Positions 33,833 through 45,275 of a DNA stretch of 64,000 nt are shown here, in pieces. Origin of the DNA: Datura wrightii (lineage: Eukaryota; Streptophyta; Magnoliopsida; Solanales; Solanaceae); the NCBI GenBank assembly GCA_035772735.1, contig JASDFA010000018.1, positions 143,907,501 to 143,971,500 on the forward strand, written 5' to 3'. The stretch's first letter is position 1. Each line of letters begins with the position of its first letter. The translations under genes and the position numbers were made by a program. The notes beneath the pieces were generated by a model. The model searched no databases. It had not been told where the DNA came from and saw only the letters and a list, made by a program, of their open reading frames with translations.

Positions 33833-34790
33833 CGTGTCACGGAGGTGGACCTCCGCGTTACCTCTGTGACACGTTGAGGTACAAATAGAACACTTAGGTT
33901 CATTTTTCAATATTCTGACTTGGTGGAGCAAGAACGTGGGTTAAAGGCAGTTGAGGGACGAAAATATCAGGGGTTTTTCTCTCTTTCTTTCTTCTTTAAT
34001 TCAATTGCTTGTATGATTAACACTCATTTAAAGATGTTTAATCCACAAATGAGTGGCTAATTCCTCTTCTTGCTGAGGTTATGAACAATTGTGATGAAAT
34101 GTGATCATTGATTCTTTGGTTTTTCATCTTTTCTTCCATGGTTGTTCTATTAATTCTTGTTCTTACTGCATTAATGTGTGGCCTACGTTAATGTATATCT
34201 AAAAATTCCGGTTTCACTCGAGAGAGCAAGAAATTGGAAAGTTGTGAATTAATAGGATATGATCTTTACTTGATTTGGGAAAATTTGGAATTGATTTACT
34301 TTCAGGATAGAAATATACCTGAAAGTCGTATTAGTCAATTTAGGAACCGGGTTTGTATGGCTAGAACATGAATTGCATTTAATCACAGAAATGTAGGTGG
34401 ATGGTTCATGATTCTTAAGTAAGGTTAAATACGAGAGTTTTAATCTCTTGGCAATTGTTCTTGGCTAGCAACCGGAGGAAAAGATTAACCAAATTATGAT
34501 AATAATTAATTTCATTACATGTTCGTTTAACCTCAGCATGCTCTCATTCATAGTTCAGACTCAAAGTAGATAATTGTTTTAGCTTAGTATAAAAATTATA
34601 AAACAAAATATCAAACTTTTGGTTACACTGTTGTCTGCATTTTTAGAATCGAAATATAGTACACCTGAGCAGATTGCACTTCATCCAAGTCCCTGTGGGA
34701 TCGATACTTGGCTTACTAAAGCCATTTACTACTTGTTCGACCACGTGCACTTGCGTGTCATTTTATATACCCACAAATCACAACCTAACA
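33833..34790 (+). repeat. E 3' LTR (left boundary unclear)
   Basis: Closely matches 30090-30990 from the TATA region on, ending CAACCTAACA. Upstream it keeps only one inverted repeat (CGTGTCACGGAG 33833-33844 with CTCTGTGACACG 33862-33873, one mismatch). It then departs from the 5' LTR. No TG start or purine tract could be fixed. 33577-33832 holds no gene. Confidence 0.8.
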
Positions 34791-34795
34791 AAACC

Positions 34796-36929
34796 CTTTG
34801 GATATCAGGAGCTTTTTGGGCTTAGCGGGTTACTATTAGAGGTTCGTGGAAGGTTTCTCATCCATTGCAGCCCCATTGACTATATTGACCCAGAAAAAGG
34901 CAAAGTTCCAATGGTCGGAGGCTTGTGAGAAGAGCTTCCAGGAATTGAAGGCCCGACTTACTTTGACACAAGTGTTGACTTTATCGGAAGGTGCCGATGG
35001 CTTCGTCGTATATTGTGATGCGTCGAGGGTCAGACTGGGATGTTTACTGATGCAGCAAGGGAAAGTCATAGCATATGCTTCCAGACAGCTAAAGATTCAC
35101 GCGAAAAACTACACAACCCATGATCTTGTGTTGGCGGCAGTGGTATTTGCTTTGAAGATATGGCGACACTACTTTTATGGGGTTCATGTAGATTTATTCA
35201 TGGACCACAAGAGCTTACAATATGTGTTCACCCAGAAGGAACTAAATCTTCGGCAATGGAGGTGGTTGGAGCTACTTAAGGACTATGACATGAGTGTCCT
35301 TTACCACTCGGGTAAGGCCAACATGGTAGCAGATTCCCTTAGTAGACTTTCTATGGAAAGTGTGTCACATGTAAGTGAAGAAAAGAAGGAGCTGGTAAAG
35401 GAGGTACATCGACTTGCACGGTTGGGAGTTAGATTAGTTGGTTCGATCGATGGTAGGGTAGTAGTTCAGAATGGGTCTGAGTCTTCCTTGGTAATGAAGG
35501 TGAAGGCTAAACAAGAAGAAGATCCAATATTGGTAAAGTGGAAAGAAGTTGTCCAAAATCAAAATGTAGAAGTCTTCTCTAAAGTGGGAGAGGATGTGCT
35601 TCGGTACCAGGGTCGCTTATTTGTTTTGAACGTGGGGGATTTAGGGAGTCGAATCTTGCATGATGCTCACGGATCCAGATATTCTATCCATCTAGGTGCC
35701 ACCAAAATGTACCATGCCTTGTGGGAAACCTACTGGTGGAATGGCATGAAGAGGGATATTGCAGAATTCGTTGCCAAGTGCTCGAATTACCAGCAAGTGA
35801 AAGTCGAGCATCAGAGACCGGGGGTGTACTCCAGGATATCAGCATTCCTACTTGTTAATGGGAATAAATCAATATGGACTTTGTAACAGGTTTATCCCGC
35901 ACTCGTAGACAGTATGAGTCCATTTGAGTTGTGGTGGACAGGTTGACCAAGGCTGCTCATTTTTACTGATCAAAACCACCGATTCAGCAGAATATTATGC
36001 TAAGTTCTACATCCGATAGTTGGTTAGATTTCATGTAGTTCCCTTGTCCATTATATCAGATAGAGGTACTCAGTTCACCTCTCAATTCTAGAGATCTTTT
36101 CAAAAGGGACTTGGCACCCAGGTCAAGCTTAGTATGGCATTTCATCTGCAAACAGATGGTCAAGCGGAGTGAACTATTCAGACCCTCAAGGACATATTGA
36201 GAGCATGTGTGATTGACTTCAAGGGTAGATGGGAGGACCATTTGCGTCTTATTGAGTTTGCCTACAACAATAGCTATCACTCCAGCATTCAGATGGTACC
36301 GTTCGAGGCTCTTTACGGGCGAAGGTGTGGATCACCCATCGGTGGTTTGAAGTTGGTGAGGCTTCGTTAATAGGTCCATATTAGTCCATGAGTCTATGGA
36401 GAAAGTTCAGTTAAGAAGAGAAAGGATAAAAATGGCTCAAATTCGCCAAAAGTCTTATGTGGATGTGAGGAAAAGGGATCTTGACTTCGAGATTGACGAT
36501 TGGGTGTTTCTGAAGATATCTCCCATGAAAGAGGTAATGAGATTTTGAAAGAAAGGGAAACTCATCCCCTGCTATATTGGCCCATACCAGATTGTGAGAT
36601 GAGTGGGTAAGGTAGCTTATGAGTTAGAGTTACCTTCAAAGTTGGCTTCAGTTCATCCCATATTTTATGTATCGCTCTTGAAAAAGTGCATGGGAGATCC
36701 GACCTTGGTGGTTCCACTGGAAAGTGTTGGCATGAACGATAGACTCAATTATGAAGAAATTCCTGTTGCAATCTTGGATCATCAGGTACAAAGGATGAGG
36801 AACAAGGAAGTAGCTTCAGTAAAGGTGTTATGGAGAAATCAGCATGTTGAGGGAGCTACGTGGGAAGCTGAAGTAGATATGATGGCTATATGCCCCTACT
36901 TGTTCCCTACCGGCCGATTTTCAATTTGA
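34796..36929 (+). pseudogene. D pol C-terminal part: RNase H, integrase, chromodomain-like tail
   Basis: Resumes as PLDIRSFLGLAGYY, then RFVEGFSS after a stop at the 34838 region. RNase H shows YCDASRVRLGCLL, THDLVLAAVVFALKIW, DHKSLQYVFTQKELN and YHSGKANMVADSL. The integrase N-terminus is GATKMYHALWETYWWNGMKRD and CSNYQQVKVEHQRPG. After about 35886 it is frameshifted with stops, but the SDRGTQFTSQF, GRWEDHLRLIEFAYNN and GRRCGSP blocks can be read. The tail at 36603-36929 ends EVASVKVLWRNQ, EGATWEAEVDMM. Dead gene, clear family. Confidence 0.9.
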
Positions 36930-37160
36930 GGTATCAGTTTTTTCCCTAAACCTCCAATCAATTTTTCATGTTCCGTTCATGTGTGCAAGTTTGTTTTATG
37001 ATAGGATATATGTACGTGATGTCTAAATTCAGTCCAGCTATGTAGTTCTTTTCGGGAGTAGTCATTCCGTCAATTTTCGGCTTAAATGATCAGAATTTGC
37101 ATTTGGTAATTATATGTTTCTGCTTGCTGCTTGTTTCCTACATTCAAGGATGAATGTTTT

Positions 37161-37174
37161 CAAGGGGGAGCTAT
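37161..37174 (+). other. D polypurine tract
   Basis: CAAGGGGGAGCTAT precedes the 3' LTR, whose first two bases have mutated from TG to AA. The roughly 230 bp before it are 3' untranslated sequence without a gene. Confidence 0.7.
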
Positions 37175-39344
37175 AAAAATACCCCGGAAGAGCCTAAGAT
37201 TAGACCCGGGAGTTGAAGTTCAAAACTGCAGAAAAACCTAGAATTTTGCACCAGGACGACTCAAGGTATGAATCGTGGTGAGGACCTACAACTTGTGAAT
37301 CGAGTCGTGATGAATTTCGGGAGCCTGAAGTCATATCCCGGGTGGTCCTAAAAATCGTGACACATAGGTACGACTCTTGGTGAAATTCTCAGTGGTGCCA
37401 GAGTGAGTCATCACGGGTCAAATACGACTCGTAGGATTTAGCAACGAGTCATGATGAGGAGTCATGGTTAAGTCGTATTTGGTATGGGTGGAAGGTACCA
37501 CAACTGACAGTACAACCCGTAGGATGGTACTACGAGTCGTGGTATGCAAGTCGTGGCCAGATTCAAAAGAGTGAAAACTGGTGAAGTGACCACGAGAGGT
37601 GACCACGAGAGGTGACCACGAGAGGTGACCACGAGTCATGACTTTATGGTACGAGTCATGGTCGGGGCTAGATCTGTTTTTCAGGGAAATTTCATTAAGG
37701 GAAAATTCAACTTTTCTACACTTTTGGACCCTAAACCATGACGTTTTGAGGTTGGTACAGGGTCTTTTAAGGAGTAAAAACTCATGCTAAGTCTCATTTG
37801 GCATTTGCAAGAACTAGAGAAGGGAGTAGGAGGAGATTCAAGGGTTCTTCTTCAATTCTTCAAGTTTCCACCTAGGGTTTTTCAAGGGAGTTAAGAAGCA
37901 AGTAACTCTAGGTATGTGGGGTTTTTAATGGGTAGTTTAGTCCATACCCATGCCCAATTTCTCCCTAATTCTATGTTTGAAGTTACCAAAACTTTATGGG
38001 TCTTTATCAGATTGCATGATTCTTTAAAATTTGGAATGAGCTTGTGGTAGTATGCCTAACTTAAGAATTTCAAATTATTTGGGCAGATTTCACTTGTTTA
38101 TTCAATATTTCATGATCTAACCTCTAAAAGTATAGATGCCCAATTATGAGAATTTTTTAGTAAAGCTTATGATCATGATGATTCCGCAAGCATAATACGA
38201 ATTTTCTTAAATTTTAAGCATCTCCTCAAGGATTCAACTATTCATGTTATTATGATCATGTATCCTATAAATTTAAGCATTTCATGTATGATTAAAACTA
38301 TGGGCAATGCCCCCATGTCGTTTATGATTTATGAACTATGATTTTTGGCCGATTCATGGGCCAAATTCCATGGCTAGTATTACAAATTCTCAAGCATGTT
38401 ATGATTCTCATGATTTAAGTAGCCATGCATGTCATGTATGAATTTCTATAAGCAAGTTGCATGTTTTGGGAGTAGTACTTAACAACGAGTAGGTTGGGGG
38501 CCTAGGTTACGCCCTGAATCTCAAAACCACATGACACCGTAGGTTATGATAGGACCTCCTCAATGACTGTCCCCTATTCCCTATGGGGCATTCACGAGTG
38601 ATATAACTCCTATCATGGTTCATACCCTTGGCAAGGCATGAACAGCCTCCCGACTAGGTTTACAGGTCGGGCTCCATGTATGCTCATATGGGGTATGTTG
38701 GCTATAGAAATCTCCCATTGTTCCTCATGGTTTTAATGCATGTATGATTATGTTCTTTTACATTAAGTTATGTTTTATGAAATTCTTTTCTCACATCTTG
38801 TGACTATGACAGGTTTACGAATATTTTGGAAATCTTGAGCCTTATGATATACTTACGATTTCAGTCTTATGATCATGATGTCGCCACTCCTTAACTTTTA
38901 TGTTTTTAAGTATTCTTTTGCATACCTTACATACTCAGTACCTTCCAAATACTAACCCACATATTTTTAGGATCCGGTTCGCAGGTTCAGCATCGTCCCT
39001 AGCTTGCTCTCAGTTCTGCTCTCAACTATCAGTGGTGAGTCCTCATGAATCGAGGGCTCCATGTTCGGACCTTGTTTATCTTTTGTTTTCAAAATTTTGG
39101 GGTTAGTTGGGGTCTTGTCCCTTCAATCCATCTATTATGATTAGAGGCTTTCAGACTTAATTGTAGTATTTATCTATTTACGCTTTAGTTATGTACTGTT
39201 GTTTCTTATATTTCACGTCACGATTTTATTTAGTTCATGATTATTGAACTAATTCTTCTACCTTCAGTGAATGGTTTAGTTATATGCTCATGCCATGGGT
39301 TAACTCCTGGGTCTACAATCCGGGTGTACTTTCAGATCGTGACA
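37175..39344 (+). repeat. D 3' LTR
   Basis: 2170 bp, co-linear with 24689-26846, ending CAGATCGTGACA. The first stem-loop (near 38940) has decayed by two changes in its right arm. It contains a 13-bp tandem expansion at 37586-37637. Confidence 0.92.
37586..37637. repeat. 13-bp tandem repeat in D 3' LTR
   Basis: GTGACCACGAGAG occurs three times, then a fourth copy ends GTC. The D 5' LTR and the I 5' LTR have a single copy here, so the expansion is local. Confidence 0.9.
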
Positions 39345-39349
39345 TTTAC

Positions 39350-40570
39350 TGTGACCTATGGGAAGTATTTTGGTAGAATGGCATGAAGAAGGACATTGCA
39401 TAATTTATGGCTAAGTTTCCGAACTGTCAACAGGTGAAAGTGGAGCATCAAAGATCGATAGGTGTGCTTCAAGACATCGGTATTCCTACTTGGAAGTGGG
39501 AGGAGATTAATATGGACTTCATCACAGGGTTACCTCACACTCGTCGACAGTACAATTCCATTTGGGTGGTCGTGGACAGATTGACCAAAGCTGCTCATTT
39601 TCTACCGGTCAAAACCACTGATTCAGTGGAGGATTATGCCAAACTATATATTTGAGAGCTAGTTCGGTTGCATAGAGTGCCCTTGTCCATCATATTAGAC
39701 AGAGGTACTCAGTTTACCTCTCAATTTTGGAGATCTTTTGAAAGGGGACTTAGTACTTAGATCAAGCTAAGTACAACATTTCACCAGCAAACTGATGGTC
39801 AAGAAGAGCGGACTATTTAGACCCTCGAGGACATGTTGAGAGCATGTGTGATTGATTTTAAGGGTAGTTGGGAGGATCATTTGCGTCTTATTGAGTTTGC
39901 GTATAACAACAGCTACCGTTCCAGCATTCAGATAGCTCCGTTTGAGGCTCTCTATGGGCAGAGATGTAGATCGCCCATTGGTTGGTTTGATGTCGGTGAA
40001 GCTGCGATGATAGGACTAGATTCAGTCCATGAGGCCATAGAGAAAGTTCAGCTCAAATAGGATAGGTTGAAAACAGCTCAAAGTCGCTAGAAGTCCTATG
40101 CAGATGTGAGGAGGAGAGAACTTGAGTTCGAAGTTGATGACTGGGTGTTTTTGAAGGTGTCTCCCATGAAGGAAGTGATGAGGTTCGAAAAGAAAGGGAA
40201 ACTCAGTCCCCGTTATATTGGCCCATACTGGATTGTGAAACAGGTTAGCAAGGTAGCATATGAATTAGAGTTTCCCTCAGAATTAGCTTCAGTCCATCCA
40301 GTTTTCCATGTATCGCTCTCAAGGAAGTGTTTGGGTTATCCAGCTCTAGTTATTCCGGTGGACAGTATCAGTGTGAAAGATAACCTTAGTTATGAAGAGG
40401 TTCTGGTGGAGATATTGGATCGAAAGATTCGCAAGCAAAGCAACAAAGAAGTAGCTTCAGTTAATGTTTTATGGAGGAATCAGCATGTTGAGGGAGCTAC
40501 ATGGGAAGCCGAAGCAGATATGATGGCTAAATACCCACATCTATTCCCTACTAGCTCAGTTGCAGCTTGA
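39350..40570 (+). pseudogene. C pol: integrase core and chromodomain-like tail
   Basis: Continues from 24688 as CDLWEVFW. The core shows FPNCQQVKVEHQRS, NMDFITGLPHTRRQ, LDRGTQFTSQFW (Ser before the second Asp replaced by Leu) and QEERTI. From 39833 it is largely open: LRACVIDFKGSWEDHL, RCRSPIGWF, KLSPRYIGPYWIV, then EVASVNVLWRNQ and EGATWEAEADMMAKYPHLFP, a complete chromodomain-like end, stopping at 40570. Several TAG stops remain (near 39653, 39760, 39817 and 40058). Non-functional. Confidence 0.9.
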
Positions 40571-40802
40571 GGTATCAGGTTCCTCCTTAGTACTCTATTT
40601 GGTTTCATGTTCAGCTCATGTACCTCAGTTCCTTTCATGTAAAAGTATGTATGTATGATTTATGAATTCATTTTAGTCATGTAGTTCTAATCGAAGTCAG
40701 TCATTCCATCAGTTTTCAGCTTATATGATCAGAATTTGAGTATGATGATTGCATTTCTCTACTTTTCTGTATGATTTTCAACATTCGAGGATGAATGTTC
40801 CC

Positions 40803-40815
40803 AAGGGGGTGATAT
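40803..40815 (+). other. C polypurine tract region
   Basis: AAGGGGGTGATAT directly precedes the 3' LTR. It is a purine tract with a T interruption. Confidence 0.65.
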
Positions 40816-43800
40816 TGTTATACCCCGAAAACCCTAAGATCAGACCCAAGATGTGAAATGGAGATATCAGGATTTTTGTACCAGGTCACAGAACGAGTCA
40901 TCCCGTGACCCATCAGGATGATCACGAGTCATTAAGTGACTCGTGGTGAGAAGTCTTGACTTGTTTGGAAATTTTCAAGTTGGGGTGACCACGGGTGTGA
41001 CCATGAGTTGTGGTCAGCCCCACGAGCCGTTAGGTCACTGTGGTTAAGGGTAGTTGAAGGATGTAGGAAGGGCCGGCAGTATACCTCACGGCTGGAAACC
41101 ACAAGTCCTAGTCAATGCCACGATTCGTTAGGTGAGTCGTGGTCAGAGTTGGTTAAGGATTTAAGGTTTTTGGGAAATGAAGGTAACGAGAGGTGACCAC
41201 GATAGTGAAGAATCATTAGGTCCCTCGTGGGGTGATGTCGCCCAAATTACACCTCGTAAATGTGATATAAAGTGGTCGATGTCAAATGTAGAACCCAACC
41301 AAGGTTGGGGTCAAAGCCCACGAGGAATATGACGAGAACATGAGTTAATGCGTTTAACTAATACTATTGCCTTACTTATTTCCTGGGGGAAAGATTCGAA
41401 ACACAAAGTAATAAACAAGAGTAGAGACTAGCAAATACTTAAATCAATTTCAGTTGTATTCAATCAACAAGTGACTAGGATTGTATTTCCCATGACTTCA
41501 TAACCACAAGGCTTTCATACTAGAGATCTATTCTGGTGTTTAGCATGCAATATTGGTAAGTTAAATTCACCTAAATTGTTTGTCCCCTATCTAGATTATT
41601 ATCACCACGCAACTTGGTCTGTATACAGGTGTATGCCTAATTAACCCTTACCCTTAATATCGGATTAGCTATTCTTGGACAAGGTCAAGCTATTATATGA
41701 GGGTTGATAGCCTCAAATCTCCGTTGTTAATCCCTTTTCCCCACTCAACACCCCCTTGATTCGATGAGTAAGAATAGGGCAAGTTCCAACGTTTGCAACC
41801 GTTAAGAAACAATTAAAATGAAGGGAAAACAATACATGCATTAAATCCGGTTCAAGAATCACTAAGTGTTTTACCTATGTGTGTTAATTTATCATGGTTC
41901 CCACAACCCTAGCTATGGGTTTAGCTACTCATATTTGAATAATCACAATCAGAAAATATAGAAGAAATCATAATTGTAGCTTGTAATGATTCGTAGAAGA
42001 AAACCATGTATTGAATAAAAATCCAAAATTGATGAACAAAACTTCTATGTTGTTTATTTCTCAAAATCAAGAGCAAAATTAAAAACTTTTTTTCTTGAAC
42101 CAAGAAGGATCTTTAATAACAACAAAATTTACGTGGAAAGTGGTAAAAATAAATTGTCCTAAAAACTAAACCTAAATCTTATATTTATAGTCCCAAACAA
42201 ATCTTTTCCTAACTAAAAACGGACTCCAGATCGGCAATGGTAACGGGCCAAGTAATGACTCGTTGGGTCTCCCAATGAGTCATGGCCAGTAAATTTTGAC
42301 TTGTCCTCGCCAGTTGTCCAGTCCTGGTGATGGTCACCTAACGACTCATTAGGCCTGGGCATGAGTCGTTAGGTCCCTCGTGGCCATGGCTCTCCAAATC
42401 CTCCAGTGCACTTGACGGATGCCCACAGTATCTTATGATGAGTCGTCACTTCACCTGACAACTCGTTATGTCTCTCGTTGTTTTCACTGGGCATTCTTCT
42501 GAAATTTTCCTCCCAGTCTCCACGGCTGTCATAACGACTCCTTACCAGATGTAACAAGTCGTGCCTTCAACTCGTGAGGTGCACTGGTTATGTTTCATCA
42601 AACTCGATCTCTTCCCCACGACTCCAGGCACCAAGTCATGCATTGGGAAAACAACTCGTGACCTGGGTAGCAGCCTGCATATTTGTCCATTTTTGCCTTA
42701 CTTTGCCCATTTCCCATTCCGGACCTATTTTTCTGCAACACTTAACACAAACACATCATATCTACATAAACACACCCGAAATGTGCATATTTTCTTGGCT
42801 TTAAGCATCCAAAGTTCCATAAAATCACTGCACATCATGGGGAACCTTTGAGGTAACATGGCCAGTGTACTTCACGACAAGAGACCACAAATCGAGCTCA
42901 GAGGTGACGACTCGTCTAGTCTCTTGTTGGGACTGGCAGTCTGTTTTTCTTTGAGAATTTAGTAAGGGCTTATCCGTAATTCCTATTATCCTAAGGCCTA
43001 AACTACGTCATTTTAAGCTATGAATAGAGAGTTTAAAGAGGGGTAAGTTCATTCTAAGCTATTCCTATTCATGAAGAAGGCCTAGAAGTCTAGAGAGATG
43101 ATCAAGCTTAATTCCTTCCTTGGGCAATCAGAGAAGTTGTAGAATCAAATTCTCTCGGGTATGTAAGTTTATGAGCGGGTGAAATTATTCACACCCATGC
43201 CCACTCCCTCTCTAATTCATGAAAATATATATGTTGATCCTATGGAGTTTTACCCAATGCATGAATTTCCTAAGTTTCTATCATGGGTATGATCTAAGCA
43301 TGTTTCTATTGTTGAATTATGATTCACGGGCAAGTTAAACGATGTTTGCAATTATAAATCATGCTTTCAAGTTTTATAAATTGTGACGCCCATCCATGAA
43401 AGTTCATGATGTATGTTCAAGTATGATGAGATATATTTATGATGAAAAGCATGTCTTCAAGTTAACCATTTCTATGATCATGTTTTCAAGTGAATTAAGT
43501 ATTTTCAAGAATATTTAAGTATTGGGAAATCCCCATATGTTCAAGTATGATCTATGATTTCATGTCAATTAGCATACCACATGGTTTTGGAGTCTAGACT
43601 CCTAATTATGTTCAGCTTGTGGTATGGTTTGACCCAAGGCTCGTCATGTATGATTTTAGATTTCATATGTACATGATTATTCAGCTTCATCACCATACGA
43701 TGGTTAGCTTTGTTAAAAAATGATGGAGAGAGTATGCATGTTTTTGCGAGTAGTGTCTAGCATCGTGTAGGCTAAGGGTCAATCAACCCTATGCCTCAGA

Positions 43801-44677
43801 ACTACGAGCCAACATAGGTATGATCAGATTATTTGAGACCTCCTTTGGATCTTCCCCCTACCCCAAGGGGCTTTCATCTTGATATCGATATCATGGTAGC
43901 ATTCTTAGCCCTGGCAAGACTTTGGACGGCTCTGCTCGCTTGAGTGTGATCGTCAGAACCACGTAAGCTCTATCGTGGTAATTTCGGTTATAAGAAGAGT
44001 CTCCCATTATTCCTCACAATTTCAGTTATGTATGTTTATCATTCATGATATATATATGATTATCATATTCTAGCTTTGGGTCATTTGATTCAGTTGCGAT
44101 GTTCAGTTATGTTCAGATCAGGATTTCAGAAAATAGCTTGCAAGCGTTACTCTCAAATTCTTTTCTTGATTATGTTTTACATTGTGCATGTTTAAATGAT
44201 TTTACTTACTTAACCGGTTTTACTTACCTTACATACTTGGTACATTCCACGTACTACCGCATACTCTTTGATGTATCATTTTATGATACAGGCTCCGATC
44301 TTCAAACTCAGCCTCGTCACTAGCCAGCTTCGGAGTTAGCATCCAGTCTCTATTGGTTACTCCTCATCTGTTGAGGTCCCCTTTCTATTCAGTTATGTTT
44401 ACGTATTTTCGATTTCAGACTTAGAGAGTTAGTTGGGGTTTTGTCCCATAAACTCATCAGAATTAGAGGCTTTTCAGACATAGATTGTATTCATCTTCAA
44501 ACTCGTGTTTTATGTTCAAATTCTATGTTATGTTAGACTTTCTCTATGATTATTATGATTGATTTTCCGCTTTTATTGATTAGAATTAGAAGTTATGTTC
44601 ATGTGATGGGTCGACTTGTACTCCCTCAGGGTTCCTTGTCCCATGTCTCAATCTGGGCCCATGTTCGGTTCGGGACA
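40816..44677 (+). repeat. C 3' LTR (interrupted by S2)
   Basis: Runs TGTTATACCCCG to TTCGGGACA. Without S2 it is about 2.25 kb. The motif array is at about 40890-41220. The second stem-loop is perfect at 44272-44290, while the first (near 44236) is decayed. Confidence 0.88.
41233..42837 (-). mobile_element. S2: solo LTR in C 3' LTR
   Basis: A 1605-bp unit with terminal inverted TGATGT/ACATCA and perfect TGGGG target copies (41228-41232 and 42838-42842). Removing it restores the C LTR as seen in the 5' copy. On the minus strand a TATA box (TATAAATA, 42189-42182) lies downstream of an ACGASTCGT array (42660-42231), so the LTR points left. A GGTTGGGGTC stretch near 41320 resembles H's LTR, suggesting Athila/Tat affinity (inference). 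No internal region remains. Confidence 0.9.
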
Positions 44678-44682
44678 GTTAG

Positions 44683-45031
44683 CCTCAGGGCATCCAATTT
44701 TTCATGTATCGTTGTTGAAAAAGTGCATTGGTGACCCAATTTTGGTTGTTCCAATAGAAAAAAGTCTTTTCAATTCCATTTGACTCGGAGCGTCAAGGAT
44801 CCTCCAACAGAAACCCCATTTTTTTTCACAGGTGTGAAGGATGGCTTTACCTATGAGGAGGTACCCGTTGAGATCCTTGATCATCAAGTTCGAAAGTTGA
44901 GGAACAAAGAAGTAGCTTCAGTGAAAGTCTTGTGGAGAAATCAGCTTGTTGAGGGAGCTAAATAGGAAGCCAAAGCAGATATGATGGCTAAATAACTGCA
45001 TTTATTCCCTTCTAGTTTCATTTCAACATGA
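44683..45031 (+). pseudogene. B pol C-terminus: integrase tail and chromodomain-like end
   Basis: Resumes B after C: GHPIFHVSLLKKCIGDP, a roughly 60-bp unrelated or scrambled stretch at about 44762-44830, then FTYEEVPVEILDHQVRKLRN, EVASVKVLWRNQLVEGA and a stop where Trp or Thr-Trp is expected. It ends at TGA 45029. The KVLWRN and LVEGA blocks are the chromodomain-like tail of this clade. Confidence 0.85.
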
Positions 45032-45263
45032 GGTATCAGTTCCCTCTCTAATACTCTATTCAGTTTCCTGTCAAGTTCACGTCTCTCAGTTCCTTTCATG
45101 TTTTAGCATGCATGTATGCATCATAAATTCAGTTCAGTCATGTATCTCAATCCGGAGTCAGTCACTGTGTCAATTTCCAGCTTTAGATGTTCAATATTTT
45201 GGATGCAGTTCCTTTCCCCAGCTTTTCAGTATGTTTAACCCAAATTCGAGGATGAATGTTCCA

Positions 45264-45275
45264 AGGGGGAGATAT
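45264..45275 (+). other. B polypurine tract
   Basis: AAGGGGGAGA-type tract immediately before the 3' LTR start TGTAATACCCC. The preceding ATTCGAGGATGAATGTT box recurs before the 3' LTRs of T1, C, D and I. Confidence 0.75.

Larger units (their letters stand above)
29570..34790 (+). mobile_element. E: non-autonomous Athila-like element nested in D
   Basis: Flanked by perfect AAACC (29565-29569 and 34791-34795). Removing it restores D's conserved NPLDIRSFLGLAGYY reading. It has an Asp-type primer site, gag and a protease of Athila style, but goes straight from protease to 3' untranslated sequence, with no RT, RNase H or integrase. It would therefore have needed enzymes in trans. The two LTRs agree closely over their last roughly 900 bp but differ in U3. 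Confidence 0.9.
24689..39344 (+). mobile_element. D: Ty3/Gypsy chromovirus nested in C, host to E
   Basis: Flanks TGTAC (24684-24688) and TTTAC (39345-39349), one change. Own length is about 9.4 kb once E is removed. It has both LTRs, a primer binding site, leader, gag, protease, RT (to 29569), then RNase H and integrase (34796-36929). It is the same family as I: shared gag start MAPRRI, LTR length about 2.16 kb and leader. All domains are present, but the coding frame is broken by stops. Confidence 0.93.
19146..44677 (+). mobile_element. C: deleted Ty3/Gypsy chromovirus nested in B
   Basis: Flanked by a perfect 5-bp duplication GTTAG (19141-19145 and 44678-44682). Its order is 5' LTR with two deletions, RT onward at 20583-21822, solo LTR S1, a short pol piece, element D, then integrase at 39350-40570 and a 3' LTR at 40816-44677 that itself holds S2. 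Leader, gag, protease and the RT N-terminus are gone. The first LTR base pair reads TA rather than TG. Confidence 0.92.

Noticed and set aside
37586..37637. CRISPR-like regular short repeats
   Set aside because: Head-to-tail 13-bp units without spacers, inside a plant LTR.
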